64,000 nucleotides of DNA from Bacteroidota bacterium (GCA_026391805.1 JAPLDJ010000011.1:1-64000); one strand, 5' to 3'. Shown: positions 9,810 to 18,888, counted from the first letter of the stretch. Notes: a model not told the origin generated them from the sequence alone. Numbers and translations: made by a program.

Positions 9810-9833
9810 AGTTTTTTCCAACTTCCCATAGTC

Positions 9834-9866
9834 AGAAGCCGTTTCAGCAATGAAGCGGCTTCTTTC
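9834..9866 (+). terminator. Rho-independent terminator of the Asp-box protein gene
   Basis: AGAAGCCG (9834-9841) pairs with CGGCTTCT (9856-9863), extended by TTTC/GAAG partial pairing, and is followed by TTC then ATTT. It begins 25 bases after the stop codon. Confidence 0.75.
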
Positions 9867-9900
9867 ATTTGCCACAAAGACAGGGAATCTTCCAATAAAC

Positions 9901-10110
9901 TCACCCCCTCAATGGGGTTGACTAAAAAGAAAAAGTATGCTGAATATTATCCTTTGTGCGACTTTGTGTGTACCTGCCTGCCGGTAGGCAGGCTTCGTGT
10001 CCTTTGTGGTTCAATCACTTAATATTTAACTACAAAGGCCACAAAGGGCTTCACAAAGGCGAATAAGTATTTTTTGTCAGCCCCAAGCCGAAGGCTGGGG
10101 TGAGTTCATT
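9901..10110. repeat. Dispersed repeat element, copy A (inverted relative to copy B at 20191-20343)
   Basis: This fills most of the 357-base gap between the Asp-box gene and the HI0933-type gene. Its reverse complement matches 20191-20343 through CCTTATTCGCCTTTGTG, the following AAAGG-rich run, TTAAGTGATTGAACCACAAA and GCATACTTTTTCTT. Both copies are bounded by C-run/G-run hairpins (CACCCC...GGGGTTGACTAA at one end). Copy A carries about 50 extra bases, bounded by CACAAAGGA, that contain a GC-rich palindrome. No reading frame is plausible inside. Confidence 0.8.
9973..9992. repeat. GC-rich palindromic module
   Basis: A 20-base near-perfect palindrome (CCTGCCTGCCGGTAGGCAGG). It belongs to a family of eight in this window (also 13253, 14463, 30220, 34372, 43424, 49748, 56085), all between genes. 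Confidence 0.8.
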
Positions 10111-10166
10111 AAAATGAACCGCAGATGATCTATCTTTGATGCAGTAAAATAACTTCCCTTAATTCC

Positions 10167-11435
10167 ATGAATGAATACGATGTCATCGTTGTAGGTGCCG
10201 GTGCCGCAGGATTAATCGCTGCCGGCAGGGCTGCCGAACTTGGGGGAAAGGTCCTTCTGCTCGAGAAGATGGAACGTGCAGGCCGAAAACTCCTGATCAC
10301 CGGGAAAGGCCGCTGCAACATCACCAACGATGCACCGCAAAGCGAATTTTATGATCACATCTACCCGAATGCCCGGTTCCTGAAACATGCATTCGGCACC
10401 TTTTTCTCCCATGATATTATCAGTTTGCTTGAAAAGAACGGCCTGGAAACCGTTGTGGAACGCGGGGGAAGGGTATTTCCGGCAACAAACAGCTCGGCCG
10501 ATGTGGTGAATGCCTTACTAAAATGGGTGAATTCATCTCATGTTGAGATCAGGTACGGGCAGAAGGTAGATCGCCTTATTCTTGCCGACGGAGAGGCGAA
10601 AGGGATTGATGTTGATTTCGGTGGCAGGCATTCTGATATTCTGGCGAAGAAGATCATCATCTGCACCGGGGGATGTTCATACCCGGCCACCGGATCCACC
10701 GGCGACGGTCACCGGATGGCAGCCAAAGCAGGTCATTCGGTCGAAACACCACGGCCTGCTCTCGTTCCTGTTGAAACAGAAGGAAAGCTTGCACAGCGAC
10801 TCCAGGGGCTGAGCCTGAAGAATGTGAGAGCTGTGGTATGGGTGAACGGAAAGAAGCTGAAGGATGAATTCGGTGAAATGCTTTTTACTCACTTCGGACT
10901 TACAGGCCCCATTATTCTTAGCCTTAGCCGGTTTGTTGTGGACGAACTGATGAAGAAAAATTTTGTGGAAATTTCTGTCGACCTGAAACCCGCGCTGGAT
11001 GAGGTCAAACTCGACAAACGGCTGCTCCGCGACCTGGATGAGAACGGCAAACGGAAGCTGGAAAATATTTTCAGGCTCTGGCTCCCCTCCTCCATGATCC
11101 CGGTATTCCTTGAAGAACTGGGCATCGACGGGCAAAAGGAAGGACACCAGGTGAACGGGAAAGAACGGAGAAAGATCATGCTTATGATGAAGAACCTCCG
11201 GTTCAGGGTCAGCGGTTACCGTTCGTTCAAAGAGGCGATCATTACTGCCGGCGGTATTCCCACCAGCGAGATCGATTCAAAGACGATGGAGTCGAAAGTT
11301 GTTAAGAACCTTTATTTTGCGGGAGAAGTGATCGACCTCGACGCCGATACCGGCGGGTTCAACCTCCAGATCGCATTCTCGACTGCATGGCTGGCAGCAC
11401 AATCCTGTATGAGGCAGGATGATGTTACTTCCTGA
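10167..11435 (+). CDS. HI0933-family flavoprotein (NAD(P)/FAD-dependent oxidoreductase)
   Basis: A 422-residue soluble flavoprotein. The N-terminus has the dinucleotide-binding motif VVGAGAAGLIAAGRAAELGG, followed by the family motif KLLITGKGRCNITND. The C-terminus has AGGIPTSEI and YFAGEVIDLDADTGGFNLQ, the second FAD contact characteristic of the HI0933/YhiN family. The substrate of this family is not settled. Its 3' end overlaps by 11 bases the 3' end of a second, unrelated FAD protein on the opposite strand. Upstream is a repeat element, so it is probably monocistronic. Confidence 0.9.
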   Translation: MNEYDVIVVGAGAAGLIAAGRAAELGGKVLLLEKMERAGRKLLITGKGRCNITNDAPQSEFYDHIYPNARFLKHAFGTFFSHDIISLLEKNGLETVVERGGRVFPATNSSADVVNALLKWVNSSHVEIRYGQKVDRLILADGEAKGIDVDFGGRHSDILAKKIIICTGGCSYPATGSTGDGHRMAAKAGHSVETPRPALVPVETEGKLAQRLQGLSLKNVRAVVWVNGKKLKDEFGEMLFTHFGLTGPIILSLSRFVVDELMKKNFVEISVDLKPALDEVKLDKRLLRDLDENGKRKLENIFRLWLPSSMIPVFLEELGIDGQKEGHQVNGKERRKIMLMMKNLRFRVSGYRSFKEAIITAGGIPTSEIDSKTMESKVVKNLYFAGEVIDLDADTGGFNLQIAFSTAWLAAQSCMRQDDVTS

Positions 11436-12957
11436 CAAGGTTCATGGCAATCTTTATTCCGTCCGCAGCGCTCGACACAATTCCCCCGGCATAGCCGCTT
11501 CCTTCCCCGGCCAGGAAAAGATTATCAAACCCGCTACACAAGCCATTCTGTTCACGTATCACCTGGATGGGCGAAGAGGTCTTGCTTTCGAGCCCCATCA
11601 GGTTGCCTTTTTCATATCCTTTGATCTTGCGGGAAAAATCAGCCAGCCCTTTTCTTATGGAAGCAGTGACCGTGGGAGGAAGCATATTCCAGAGCAGAGC
11701 TGGTTTGAGACCGAGCGGATAACTTGTTTCAGGGATCCGGTGCGGTTCTTTTGAATTCAGGAAATCTTCAATGCTGCAGAACGGGGCGCGGTATCCTTCA
11801 GAAAAGGCATAGAACGAATGTTCGAGATCTTCCAGCCATTGCAGCGCCTCCAGGGGCGTTACTTTCCGGCCGGCCAGCTCGTCGGGGTGAACACCTGCAA
11901 CACAACCGGCATTTGAAAACCGGCCATCCCTGCTGTACTGGCTCATTCCGTTTACTGTGTTGGTGTGGCTGTAAGTCGCAGCCGGAACAACAATCCCGCC
12001 CGGGCACATACAGAATGAATAGACCGGATGTTTGCCATCTCCGTCTGATGTCACACGGTACTCCGCAGCTTTAACACCCGGAAGCTGGCCGGTCCCCCAT
12101 TGTGCCCGGTTGATATCGGTTTGCAGATGCTCGGCCCTGCAGCCCAGTGCAAAACCTTTCGTTCTGAATGCAACTCCTTTTTTCATCAGCATCCGGTAGG
12201 TCTCGTACGACGAATGTCCGGGTGCGATGATGAAATGGTCTGCACGGATGGCTTCCGAACCTGTTATGGCCTCCGTGATCTTTCCATTCTCAATTGACAG
12301 ATCAAGAAGCTCTGTTTCAAAACGGATCTCCCCTCCCATCTCTTTGTACTTTTCCCGGAGGTTTTGTACAACGATCTTCAGGTTATCGCTTCCCACATGC
12401 GGATGTGTCATGTAACGGATCTCTTCCGGGGCGCCGGCTTCCACATAGGTCTGCAGGAAAAATTCCCGTTCGGGAGAGATGTGCTTTGAGCGGGATGTCA
12501 GCTTGCCGTCTGAAAATGTCCCGGCACCGCCTTCCCCGAAAGAATAGTTGGCCACAGGATTGAATTCACCGGTCTTTTCAAAATTCTCAATTCCTTCAGC
12601 ACGCCTGTTCACCTCAGCACCGCGCTCAAGAATAATGGTTTCAAAACCTGTTTTCTGTAAAACATATGCTGCAAAGAACCCTGCAGGACCACTGCCCGCA
12701 ATGACCACACGCTCATTCCGTTTACGGTAAGGTATTTCGAGCACCGCACATGGATCCTGCTCAGCTCCGGGAAGTTCTTTAGAGGTCACCGCAATCCTCA
12801 GCAGCCAGTGAATGTTACCTTTTTTGCGGGCATCGAGGCTTTTCGCATCGATCTGCCAGGTAAATTCCTTCAGGTGCAACTCTTTCGCAATCTTCGATCG
12901 GATTTCCGTGTCGGTATAATCGGGCGGAACCTTTATTTCAACGATTTTATAACCCAT
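11425..12957 (-). CDS. FAD-dependent dehydrogenase of the COG2509 type
   Basis: A 510-residue flavoprotein. The start at 12957 (MGYKIVEIKVPPDYTDTEI) is chosen because upstream in-frame codons to 13068 lie in an intergenic CACAAAGG-type repeat. An N-terminal ferredoxin-like alpha/beta domain (about 1-75) precedes the FAD motif VVIAGSGPAGFFAAYVLQKT (about 95-115). A conserved GEGGAGTFSDGKL follows at about 150, and the C-terminal NLFLAGEGSGYAGGIVSSAADG closes the FAD site. Family members are widespread but of unknown substrate. It is convergent with and overlaps the HI0933-type gene by 11 bases, so the two transcripts meet tail to tail. Confidence 0.88.
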   Translation of the reverse strand: MGYKIVEIKVPPDYTDTEIRSKIAKELHLKEFTWQIDAKSLDARKKGNIHWLLRIAVTSKELPGAEQDPCAVLEIPYRKRNERVVIAGSGPAGFFAAYVLQKTGFETIILERGAEVNRRAEGIENFEKTGEFNPVANYSFGEGGAGTFSDGKLTSRSKHISPEREFFLQTYVEAGAPEEIRYMTHPHVGSDNLKIVVQNLREKYKEMGGEIRFETELLDLSIENGKITEAITGSEAIRADHFIIAPGHSSYETYRMLMKKGVAFRTKGFALGCRAEHLQTDINRAQWGTGQLPGVKAAEYRVTSDGDGKHPVYSFCMCPGGIVVPAATYSHTNTVNGMSQYSRDGRFSNAGCVAGVHPDELAGRKVTPLEALQWLEDLEHSFYAFSEGYRAPFCSIEDFLNSKEPHRIPETSYPLGLKPALLWNMLPPTVTASIRKGLADFSRKIKGYEKGNLMGLESKTSSPIQVIREQNGLCSGFDNLFLAGEGSGYAGGIVSSAADGIKIAMNLVRK

Positions 12958-13081
12958 CCGTACAAAGATAAACAGATTACGGATTACGACGCCTTTGTGT
13001 CCTTTGTGAATCCTTTGTGTTCCTTTGTGGTTCATTAATGTCAAAATGACATAAACAACCAATAGCAATTAGTTCAGGGTA

Positions 13082-13125
13082 GCTATACTATAACTATACT
13101 GTAACTATACTGTAGCTATACTCTA
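13082..13125. repeat. Four tandem 11-bp units (iteron-like)
   Basis: Units are GCTATACTATA, ACTATACTGTA, ACTATACTGTA and GCTATACTCTA with no spacer. The period is close to one helical turn, so repeated protein sites would sit on one face of the DNA. It lies 125 bases before the FAD protein start (minus) and 224 before the methyltransferase start (plus). Confidence 0.8.
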
Positions 13126-13252
13126 AATAGTGCTGGATTTTTTCTGCAAAATTGGCATAAATCAATATTGATTAAAATTACTCTGTGAACCTTCGTGTCT
13201 TCTCAGTGAACCTCAGTGAAACAAAATCAGAACACGGATGACACGGAGTAAA

Positions 13253-13276
13253 CGCCCGCCTGCCGGCGAGGCAGGG
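13253..13276. repeat. GC-rich palindromic module, imperfect copy
   Basis: CGCCCGCCTGCCGGCGAGGC plus AGGG, a diverged copy of the 20-base palindrome, inserted between ACACGGAGTAAA and AAAATCACAG. Confidence 0.6.
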
Positions 13277-13348
13277 AAAAATCACAGTGGGTTTTCCGTG
13301 TATTCCGAGTTCCAATAACTAGCCATAATCGAAATTTCCGTAATTTGC

Positions 13349-14422
13349 ATGGCAGAAAAGGAAACCATGAAGCGTGCCGGATTTGAAGGAGAGGTTGTTC
13401 AGCGCCGTGAACCCTGCAGGATCTGCGGTTCCATGGAAGGGCTGAAGATCGCGGAAGTTGAATTCTGGGACCTGCAGCAATCAGATCTTGTGCAATGCAA
13501 ATCATGCAACCTGATCCAGCTCGATCCGATGATCACGCCGGGGAACACGGCTACCGGATGCCATGCCTATTATCTTAAGGAGATCCTTGAAACGCCGGTT
13601 CATGAACAAAAGCGGAACCTTGTGCGGAATTACCGTCGGGGGATTGTCTTTGCCAATTCACTGAAAAGAAAAGGATATCATCCTGAACTTATCCTTGAAT
13701 TCGGCCCCGGCTCGGGATATTTTTCGGCAGGCGTCCGGTTCATCTTTCCTGATGCAAGGATTACTGTTGTGGATATTGTGGACGATGTTTTGAAGATGAA
13801 CGAGAAGACCCACGGTTTCACAGCCTATAGCGGAAGTCCAGAAGATATTCATCTGTTTAAAGAAAAGAAATTCGACCTGGTCATCGCACGCGATATCCTG
13901 GAACATGTCACCGATATCGGAAAGGTTATCCGGAATATTGCGGCATTGCTGAACCCGGGCGGATTGCTCCATTTCATCACACCAAACGGAAAGGAAGATG
14001 TTTGGGGACATTACATGAACCATGAATTCCGAAAGAAACCCTCCGAACTGCTGATCAACCATGTCAACTATTTTGACGGAACCGGTTTGCTGAAATGCCT
14101 GACGGATTCAGGGTTTTCAAAAGTTGAATACTACACTTACCAGGTCAAATATTTTTTACGTGGAATAGGCTGGAGGCAAAGCGAAAAACTAGCCGTTCCG
14201 GTTTCCGAAAGAAAGTCTGCGGATGAATTAATCCGGAAACAGGACCAAAAAGATCCCACGTCTTTTCAAAAAGAAGATGTCCTGAATGGTTTCATTTTCC
14301 AGACAAAGATCGTCCGGCTCATCAGCTTCTACTGCTGGTTGAAGCACCACTGGATCTTCCGGCTTGATCCCCGAAGAAATATCGGGCATGAAGTTCATGG
14401 AATTTTCAGGAAGGCTGGATGA
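13349..14422 (+). CDS. Zinc-ribbon class I SAM-dependent methyltransferase
   Basis: A 357-residue protein. An N-terminal metal-binding ribbon is formed by CRIC (about 23-26) and CKSC (about 50-53). The Rossmann methyltransferase domain follows: motif I is LEFGPGSGYF (about 115), the acidic post-I residue is in ITVVDIVDD, and motif IV/post-IV is FDLVIARDILEHVTD, then LNPGGLLHFITPN. This architecture is common among sugar and lipid-linked glycan C- or O-methyltransferases (methyltransferase_23 type), but no substrate can be assigned. It is flanked by repeat-rich gaps and has no partner gene. Confidence 0.85.
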   Translation: MAEKETMKRAGFEGEVVQRREPCRICGSMEGLKIAEVEFWDLQQSDLVQCKSCNLIQLDPMITPGNTATGCHAYYLKEILETPVHEQKRNLVRNYRRGIVFANSLKRKGYHPELILEFGPGSGYFSAGVRFIFPDARITVVDIVDDVLKMNEKTHGFTAYSGSPEDIHLFKEKKFDLVIARDILEHVTDIGKVIRNIAALLNPGGLLHFITPNGKEDVWGHYMNHEFRKKPSELLINHVNYFDGTGLLKCLTDSGFSKVEYYTYQVKYFLRGIGWRQSEKLAVPVSERKSADELIRKQDQKDPTSFQKEDVLNGFIFQTKIVRLISFYCWLKHHWIFRLDPRRNIGHEVHGIFRKAG

Positions 14423-14462
14423 GTTTGTAAGGACACCTTTTTATTACACGAAGATCACGAAG

Positions 14463-14482
14463 CCTGCCTGCCGGCAGGCAGG
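14463..14482. repeat. GC-rich palindromic module, perfect copy
   Basis: CCTGCCTGCCGGCAGGCAGG is a perfect 20-base inverted repeat. It interrupts an ACGAAG word run (ATCACGAAG before it, AAGACACGAAG after), which is followed by an AGTTC/CGCCA word run to 14550. Confidence 0.85.
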
Positions 14483-14639
14483 AAGACACGAAGAACCACG
14501 AAGAAAAACTCACCAGTTCACAAGTTCGCCAATTCGCCAGTTATCGGCTCATCAGCCATTCTTTAAATTACACGAATAATTCTTGCCTGTTTCCATCTTC
14601 TTTCGTAATATTGAGACTGCAAACCCATCCCTTGATCCC

Positions 14640-16904
14640 ATGAAAAAAATCTACATCCTCTTCGTCCTGGCACTGCTCTTTGCCGTCTCCTGTTCAACAG
14701 AAAAAAAAGAAACCCTAGTTGACCTGAACATTCCCTGGAAATTCCATCCCGGTGATGATATGAAATGGGCTGCCCCTGCCTTCGACGATTCGAAGTGGGT
14801 CACGCTTCTTCCTTCAAAAGTATGGGAAGACCAGGGCTACGAAAAGCTCAACGGCTATGCCTGGTACCGGATCCGGTTCATGCTGCCTTCTTCCCTGAAG
14901 GAAAGCGGCATTACGAAAGACAGCCTACAGTTCCTGCTGGGCCGCATCGACGACTGCGACCAGGTATTTCTCAATGGCGAAATGATCGGTGAGAACACGA
15001 AAACCATTTTGGAGAAAACCACTCCGAATAATGACTTCATCAAGGCACAAGGGATCTGGTATACCGAGCGGCGGTATGTGCTCGGCATACAGGATCCGCG
15101 ACTGCTCTGGGACAAGGAGAATGTGATCGCCATCCGGGTCTTCGACCAGGACGGACTTGGCGGATTGTTCTCAAAACCATTTGCCGTTTCGATGATCAAC
15201 CTGTGTGACTATGTAAAGTATGATTTCACCAAGAGCACCTTTGTTTTCGGCGACAGTAGCCGAATCGGCCGGAAATTCATTCTTGAGAACCGTTCAGTGA
15301 AGGATGATTTCGCAGGTATCCTTTCATGGAAGGTCATCAACTATACCGATGGAAATATCATTTCTCAGAAAGATTCTGCGTTCAGCCTTCTGAAGAACAC
15401 AAAACCGGAAAGCGGGATTTCTTTTAAGGTGGATCCTTCGATAGCGGCTTACATTGAATTTACCTTTAAGGAAAACAAATCAGGACAAACAGTCTGCGAA
15501 ACTGTGGAATTACCCTATATACAAACACCTCCCGTTAGTAAGGAACCAAGGATCAACGGTGCAAAAGTATTCGGCGTTCGGCCCTGGGCGCCATTCCTGT
15601 TCAAGGTTGCAGCCACCGGCGAAGCTCCTTTAACGTATTATGCAAAGGATCTCCCGGAAGGACTTTCCATCGATTCGACCAATGGCGTGATCACAGGTGT
15701 TGTAAAGAAAAAAGGCGATTATACTGTTGAGATTAAGGTTAAGAATGCCGTGGGATGTGTTGTACGGAACCTGAAGATCGTCTGCGGAAAAACGATCTCC
15801 CTTACCCCGCCGCTCGGCTGGAACAGCTGGAACTGCTGGGGACTGAGCGTCAGCGATGAAAAGGTACGGCAGTCGGCAGATGCCATGATGTCGAGCGGGC
15901 TGATCGATCACGGATGGACCTACATGAACATCGATGATGGCTGGGAATACCAGCACGACAAGGACGGCAAGATTCTCACCAATTCGAAATTCCCAAATAT
16001 GTACGCGCTTTGTGCTTATGTGCATTCGCTGGGACTGAAGATCGGCATCTATTCATCGCCCGGACCCAAGACCTGCGGCGGATATGAGGGCAGTTACACC
16101 TTCGAGGAAAAGGATGTCGCAGCATACGCCGCATGGGGCATCGACTACCTGAAATACGACTGGTGTTCTTACGGGCATATTGCTCCGAACCCGACACTTG
16201 AACAGATGAAACATCCCTACCAGGTTATGAAAAAAGCCCTGCATGCGGTGAACCGCGACATTCATTTCAGCCTGTGCCAGTATGGAATGGGAAAGGTGTG
16301 GGAATGGGGAGCCGAAGTTGACGGTAATTCATGGCGGACAACCGGCGACATCGAGGACAGCTGGGAAAGCCTTTCATCGATCGGCTTCAGCCAGGGAAAG
16401 TGTTCTCCGTTTTCGGCCCCCGGCCGCTGGAACGACCCGGATATGCTGGTGGTCGGCTGGGTGGGCTGGGGACCTGCCCTTCATTATACGCGTCTGACGC
16501 CCAGCGAGCAATATACCCACATTTCCCTCTGGAGTCTATTGTCATCGCCGTTGCTCATCGGCTGCGACCTCAGCCAGCTTGATCCTTTCACACTGAACCT
16601 GCTTACAAATGACGAAGTTCTCGCCATCAACCAGGATCCGCTGGGCAAAGGGGCAACACAGGCCAAAGCAAATGAATCCTACCAGGTTTGGGTAAAGGAT
16701 CTCGAAGATGGCAGCAAGGCCATCGGTCTTTTCAACCTCACCGAAAAACTGCTAAACATCCCGGTGGATATGAAGGAGTTGAATCTGAAAGGGAGCTGGC
16801 AACTAAGGGATCTCTGGAAACAGAAGGACCTTGGCCAGGTGGAAACGCATTTCGAAATGAACGTGCTGCCGCACGGGGTAAGACTCGTTAAAATAGCGAA
16901 GTAG
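14640..16904 (+). CDS. Lipoprotein GH27 alpha-galactosidase-like enzyme with N-terminal beta-sandwich
   Basis: A 754-residue enzyme. The start at 14640 gives a lipoprotein signal (MKKIYILFVLALLFAVSC, lipobox AVSC), so it is likely tethered to a membrane; an ATG 19 codons upstream would bury the signal. An N-terminal galactose-binding-like sandwich covers about 25-190, and a linker plus a putative Ig-like domain (DLPEGLSIDSTNGVITG) lies at about 300-385. The GH27 barrel begins at LGWNSWNCWG (about 392), with the nucleophile Asp in YLKYDWC (about 507) and the acid/base Asp in RWNDPDM (about 599). A C-terminal beta domain closes the protein. The expected reaction is hydrolysis of alpha-linked galactose; GH27 also includes other specificities. 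Confidence 0.92.
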   Translation: MKKIYILFVLALLFAVSCSTEKKETLVDLNIPWKFHPGDDMKWAAPAFDDSKWVTLLPSKVWEDQGYEKLNGYAWYRIRFMLPSSLKESGITKDSLQFLLGRIDDCDQVFLNGEMIGENTKTILEKTTPNNDFIKAQGIWYTERRYVLGIQDPRLLWDKENVIAIRVFDQDGLGGLFSKPFAVSMINLCDYVKYDFTKSTFVFGDSSRIGRKFILENRSVKDDFAGILSWKVINYTDGNIISQKDSAFSLLKNTKPESGISFKVDPSIAAYIEFTFKENKSGQTVCETVELPYIQTPPVSKEPRINGAKVFGVRPWAPFLFKVAATGEAPLTYYAKDLPEGLSIDSTNGVITGVVKKKGDYTVEIKVKNAVGCVVRNLKIVCGKTISLTPPLGWNSWNCWGLSVSDEKVRQSADAMMSSGLIDHGWTYMNIDDGWEYQHDKDGKILTNSKFPNMYALCAYVHSLGLKIGIYSSPGPKTCGGYEGSYTFEEKDVAAYAAWGIDYLKYDWCSYGHIAPNPTLEQMKHPYQVMKKALHAVNRDIHFSLCQYGMGKVWEWGAEVDGNSWRTTGDIEDSWESLSSIGFSQGKCSPFSAPGRWNDPDMLVVGWVGWGPALHYTRLTPSEQYTHISLWSLLSSPLLIGCDLSQLDPFTLNLLTNDEVLAINQDPLGKGATQAKANESYQVWVKDLEDGSKAIGLFNLTEKLLNIPVDMKELNLKGSWQLRDLWKQKDLGQVETHFEMNVLPHGVRLVKIAK

Positions 16905-16928
16905 GGGCGATTCATTAATCGCCCCTAC
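16901..16928. terminator. Perfect 12-bp hairpin between convergent GH27 and malic enzyme genes
   Basis: GTAGGGGCGATT (16901-16912) pairs fully with AATCGCCCCTAC (16917-16928) around CATT. The GH27 stop codon lies within the left arm. No T run follows, so it may act as a 3' stabiliser rather than a classical terminator. A second hairpin with GGGGTGAGTTCATT follows at 16930-16955. Confidence 0.55.
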
Positions 16929-16971
16929 CCTGCACCCACCCGAAGGCGGGGTGAGTTCATTGAATTATCAA

Positions 16972-18435
16972 TTACTTCGCCTTTTTGATCTCCTCTATCG
17001 TCCAGTCAAGCGCAGACTGGATCATCTCCATGGGTGGGGGGGCTATAAATCCGTTATCCATCAACGACTTGGTCAGGCTTCTTGCATGGTCGATATCTTG
17101 CTTTGCCTTGTCAAAGGCTTCCTGCCAGGTCATGTTCACCCGTGCCACACCATCTTTTATTGCCTGCATGGCAACATCGGCAGCTTCCTGCGGGAAAACG
17201 GCGGCTTCCTGCATGGTCGGAACAATATCTTCAACATTGATCCCTCTCTTTTCGGCATAGTTGGCAAGCGAATGGGCGGCGGCAATGGCCATGGTATCGG
17301 TGATCTTGCGGGCACGCACCAGCAATGCGCCTTTCAGGATACCCGGGAACCCGATGGAGTTGTTCACCTGGTTGGGAAAATCGCCCCTTCCTGTAGCTAC
17401 GATATAAGCACCTGCTTCCTTGGCAGCATAGGGATAAATCTCCGGAACCGGGTTAGCGCAGGCGAACACAACCGACTTTTCCGCCATGACTCTGACCCAA
17501 TCCTGCTTGATGACATCCGGACCCGGCGTTGAAAGGGAAATCAGGACATCGGCCCCTTTCATCGCCTCTTCCATCGTCAGTACCTTATCCGGGTTGGTGG
17601 TTTCGCACAATTCCCATTTCCGGTAAAACCGTGCGTCTGCCTTGATGTCGTCGCGGCCGGCGTGAAGCGAGCCCTTGGTGTCGAACATAATGATCTTTGC
17701 AGGATCGACACCATCGGTGATCAGCAACCGGGCGATCGTGGTGTTGGATGCACCCGCGCCATAAAGCACGACCTTGACATCCTTCATCTTTTTACCTGCT
17801 AGCTTAAGGGCATTGATCAGCCCGGCCAGGGTAACGCATGCGGTTCCCTGTGCATCATCGTGCCAAACGGGGATATCGCACTCTTCCCTCAGCACATCGA
17901 GAACGCGGAAACAGTTCGGCTGGGAAATATCCTCGAGGTTGACGGCGCCAAAGCTTGGCTGAAGCATCTTTACAAACTGGATGATCCTTTCGGTATCATT
18001 TTTTCCGTTCTCATCACGGCTGTCGACACAAAGCGCTACGGCATCAACACCTCCGAGGTATTTCATCAGGAATGCCTTGCCTTCCATGACACCGAGGCCA
18101 CCCGGGGGTGTACAATCCCCGTCACCCAGAACCCTGGTCGAATCGCTGACAACAGCTACAAAATTCCCCCTGTTGGTAAGTTCAAAGGAGCTGTCATTAT
18201 TTTCCCGGATGTCGGTCGACACCTTGGAAACGCCGGGCGTGTACCAAACGTTGAACCAGTTGAACCCGGGCACCGGCGCTTTCGGGATGGTCTGGATCTT
18301 GCCCGAATAGAAACGATGCGCCTCCTGTGACAGTTTTTTCAGAAAAAGGGTTTTCGCCTTTGCGATCTGTCCCTGTGTAAAATCAGACGGAAAAACCTTG
18401 TTCAGGTTCTCCAGGTTTTGTAAGATCTTTTCCAT
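16972..18435 (-). CDS. Malic enzyme (oxaloacetate-decarboxylating malate dehydrogenase)
   Basis: A 487-residue cytosolic enzyme converting malate to pyruvate, CO2 and NAD(P)H. The N-terminal malic domain has the YTPGVS motif with the catalytic Tyr, and GLGVMEGKAFLMKYLGGVDA with the catalytic Lys. The metal-binding region reads VWHDDAQGTACVTLAGLINAL. The C-terminal Rossmann domain has LYGAGASNTTIA and ends with the FACANPVPEI and QVNNSIGFPGILKGAL motifs. The phosphotransacetylase-like domain of the long MaeB type is absent. The usual LGLG-N/D-IG sequence after the VLG turn is replaced by VLGDGDCTPPGG, a notable variant. Cofactor preference cannot be read with confidence. Confidence 0.9.
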   Translation of the reverse strand: MEKILQNLENLNKVFPSDFTQGQIAKAKTLFLKKLSQEAHRFYSGKIQTIPKAPVPGFNWFNVWYTPGVSKVSTDIRENNDSSFELTNRGNFVAVVSDSTRVLGDGDCTPPGGLGVMEGKAFLMKYLGGVDAVALCVDSRDENGKNDTERIIQFVKMLQPSFGAVNLEDISQPNCFRVLDVLREECDIPVWHDDAQGTACVTLAGLINALKLAGKKMKDVKVVLYGAGASNTTIARLLITDGVDPAKIIMFDTKGSLHAGRDDIKADARFYRKWELCETTNPDKVLTMEEAMKGADVLISLSTPGPDVIKQDWVRVMAEKSVVFACANPVPEIYPYAAKEAGAYIVATGRGDFPNQVNNSIGFPGILKGALLVRARKITDTMAIAAAHSLANYAEKRGINVEDIVPTMQEAAVFPQEAADVAMQAIKDGVARVNMTWQEAFDKAKQDIDHARSLTKSLMDNGFIAPPPMEMIQSALDWTIEEIKKAK

Positions 18436-18611
18436 TTTTTTATTTTTTTAGAATGACCAAGGACTTGTCCGGGGAAACCGGGTTGATTAATTATCCTTCA
18501 CACTATCAATAAATGCTGGTTATATGCACAATTCATGATGTGATTGATTTTCTGTAAAAATAAAGAATAATTGCATTCTTCTTTTAAAAAAAATAATTTT
18601 TTGAATTATGT

Positions 18612-18641
18612 TTTGATTTATCAAATTATATTTTACCTTTG
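18612..18641 (+). promoter_or_regulatory. Promoter of the cold-shock gene
   Basis: TTTG (18612-18615), 18 bases, then TACCTTTG (18634-18641) matches the Bacteroidota TTTG / TAnnTTTG consensus, with a spacer one base short of the usual 19-21. The predicted start of transcription is near 18648, giving a leader of about 20 bases in an A/T-rich region. Confidence 0.6.
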
Positions 18642-18668
18642 GTTGCTTAATTTTAATATATTAATGTT

Positions 18669-18860
18669 ATGTCAACAGGTAAAGTAAAGTTTTTCAACGA
18701 GAGAAAAGGATTTGGTTTTATCGTAGATGATGAAACCCAGGAAGACATTTTCGTACATGTCAGTGGTTTAATTGACCGGGTACGGGAAAATGACCAGGTC
18801 TCTTTTGATATCACGGAAGACAAAAGAGGAAAGAAAGCGATCAATGTAAAAAAGGAGTAG
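18669..18860 (+). CDS. Cold-shock domain protein (CspA family)
   Basis: A 63-residue single-domain RNA/DNA-binding protein. RNP1 is KGFGFI (about 14-19) and RNP2 is DIFVHVS (about 27-33); the GKVKFFN start is canonical. It is slightly shorter than the usual 65-70 residues but complete. It has its own promoter and terminator, so it is a monocistronic unit. The role is as an RNA chaperone; cold induction cannot be inferred because the leader is short. Confidence 0.95.
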   Translation: MSTGKVKFFNERKGFGFIVDDETQEDIFVHVSGLIDRVRENDQVSFDITEDKRGKKAINVKKE

Positions 18861-18888
18861 TCACCTTTCCTGCATTGTGACGCAAAAG

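Larger units (their letters stand above)
12958..13348. other. Gene-free spacer with word repeats and an 11-bp tandem repeat
   Basis: From left to right this 391-base spacer holds CCTTTGTG word repeats (12990-13035), a 15-base palindrome ATGTCAAAATGACAT (13038-13052), a four-copy 11-bp tandem repeat (13082-13125), GTGAACCT/CAGTGAA words (13184-13225) and an ACACGGA stretch broken by a GC-rich palindrome (13253-13276). It should contain promoters for both divergent genes, but I cannot place them with confidence. Confidence 0.7.

Noticed and set aside
11425..11435. Frameshift or fusion between the two FAD proteins
   Set aside because: The genes are on opposite strands and end normally with an 11-base tail overlap; the two flavoproteins belong to different families.
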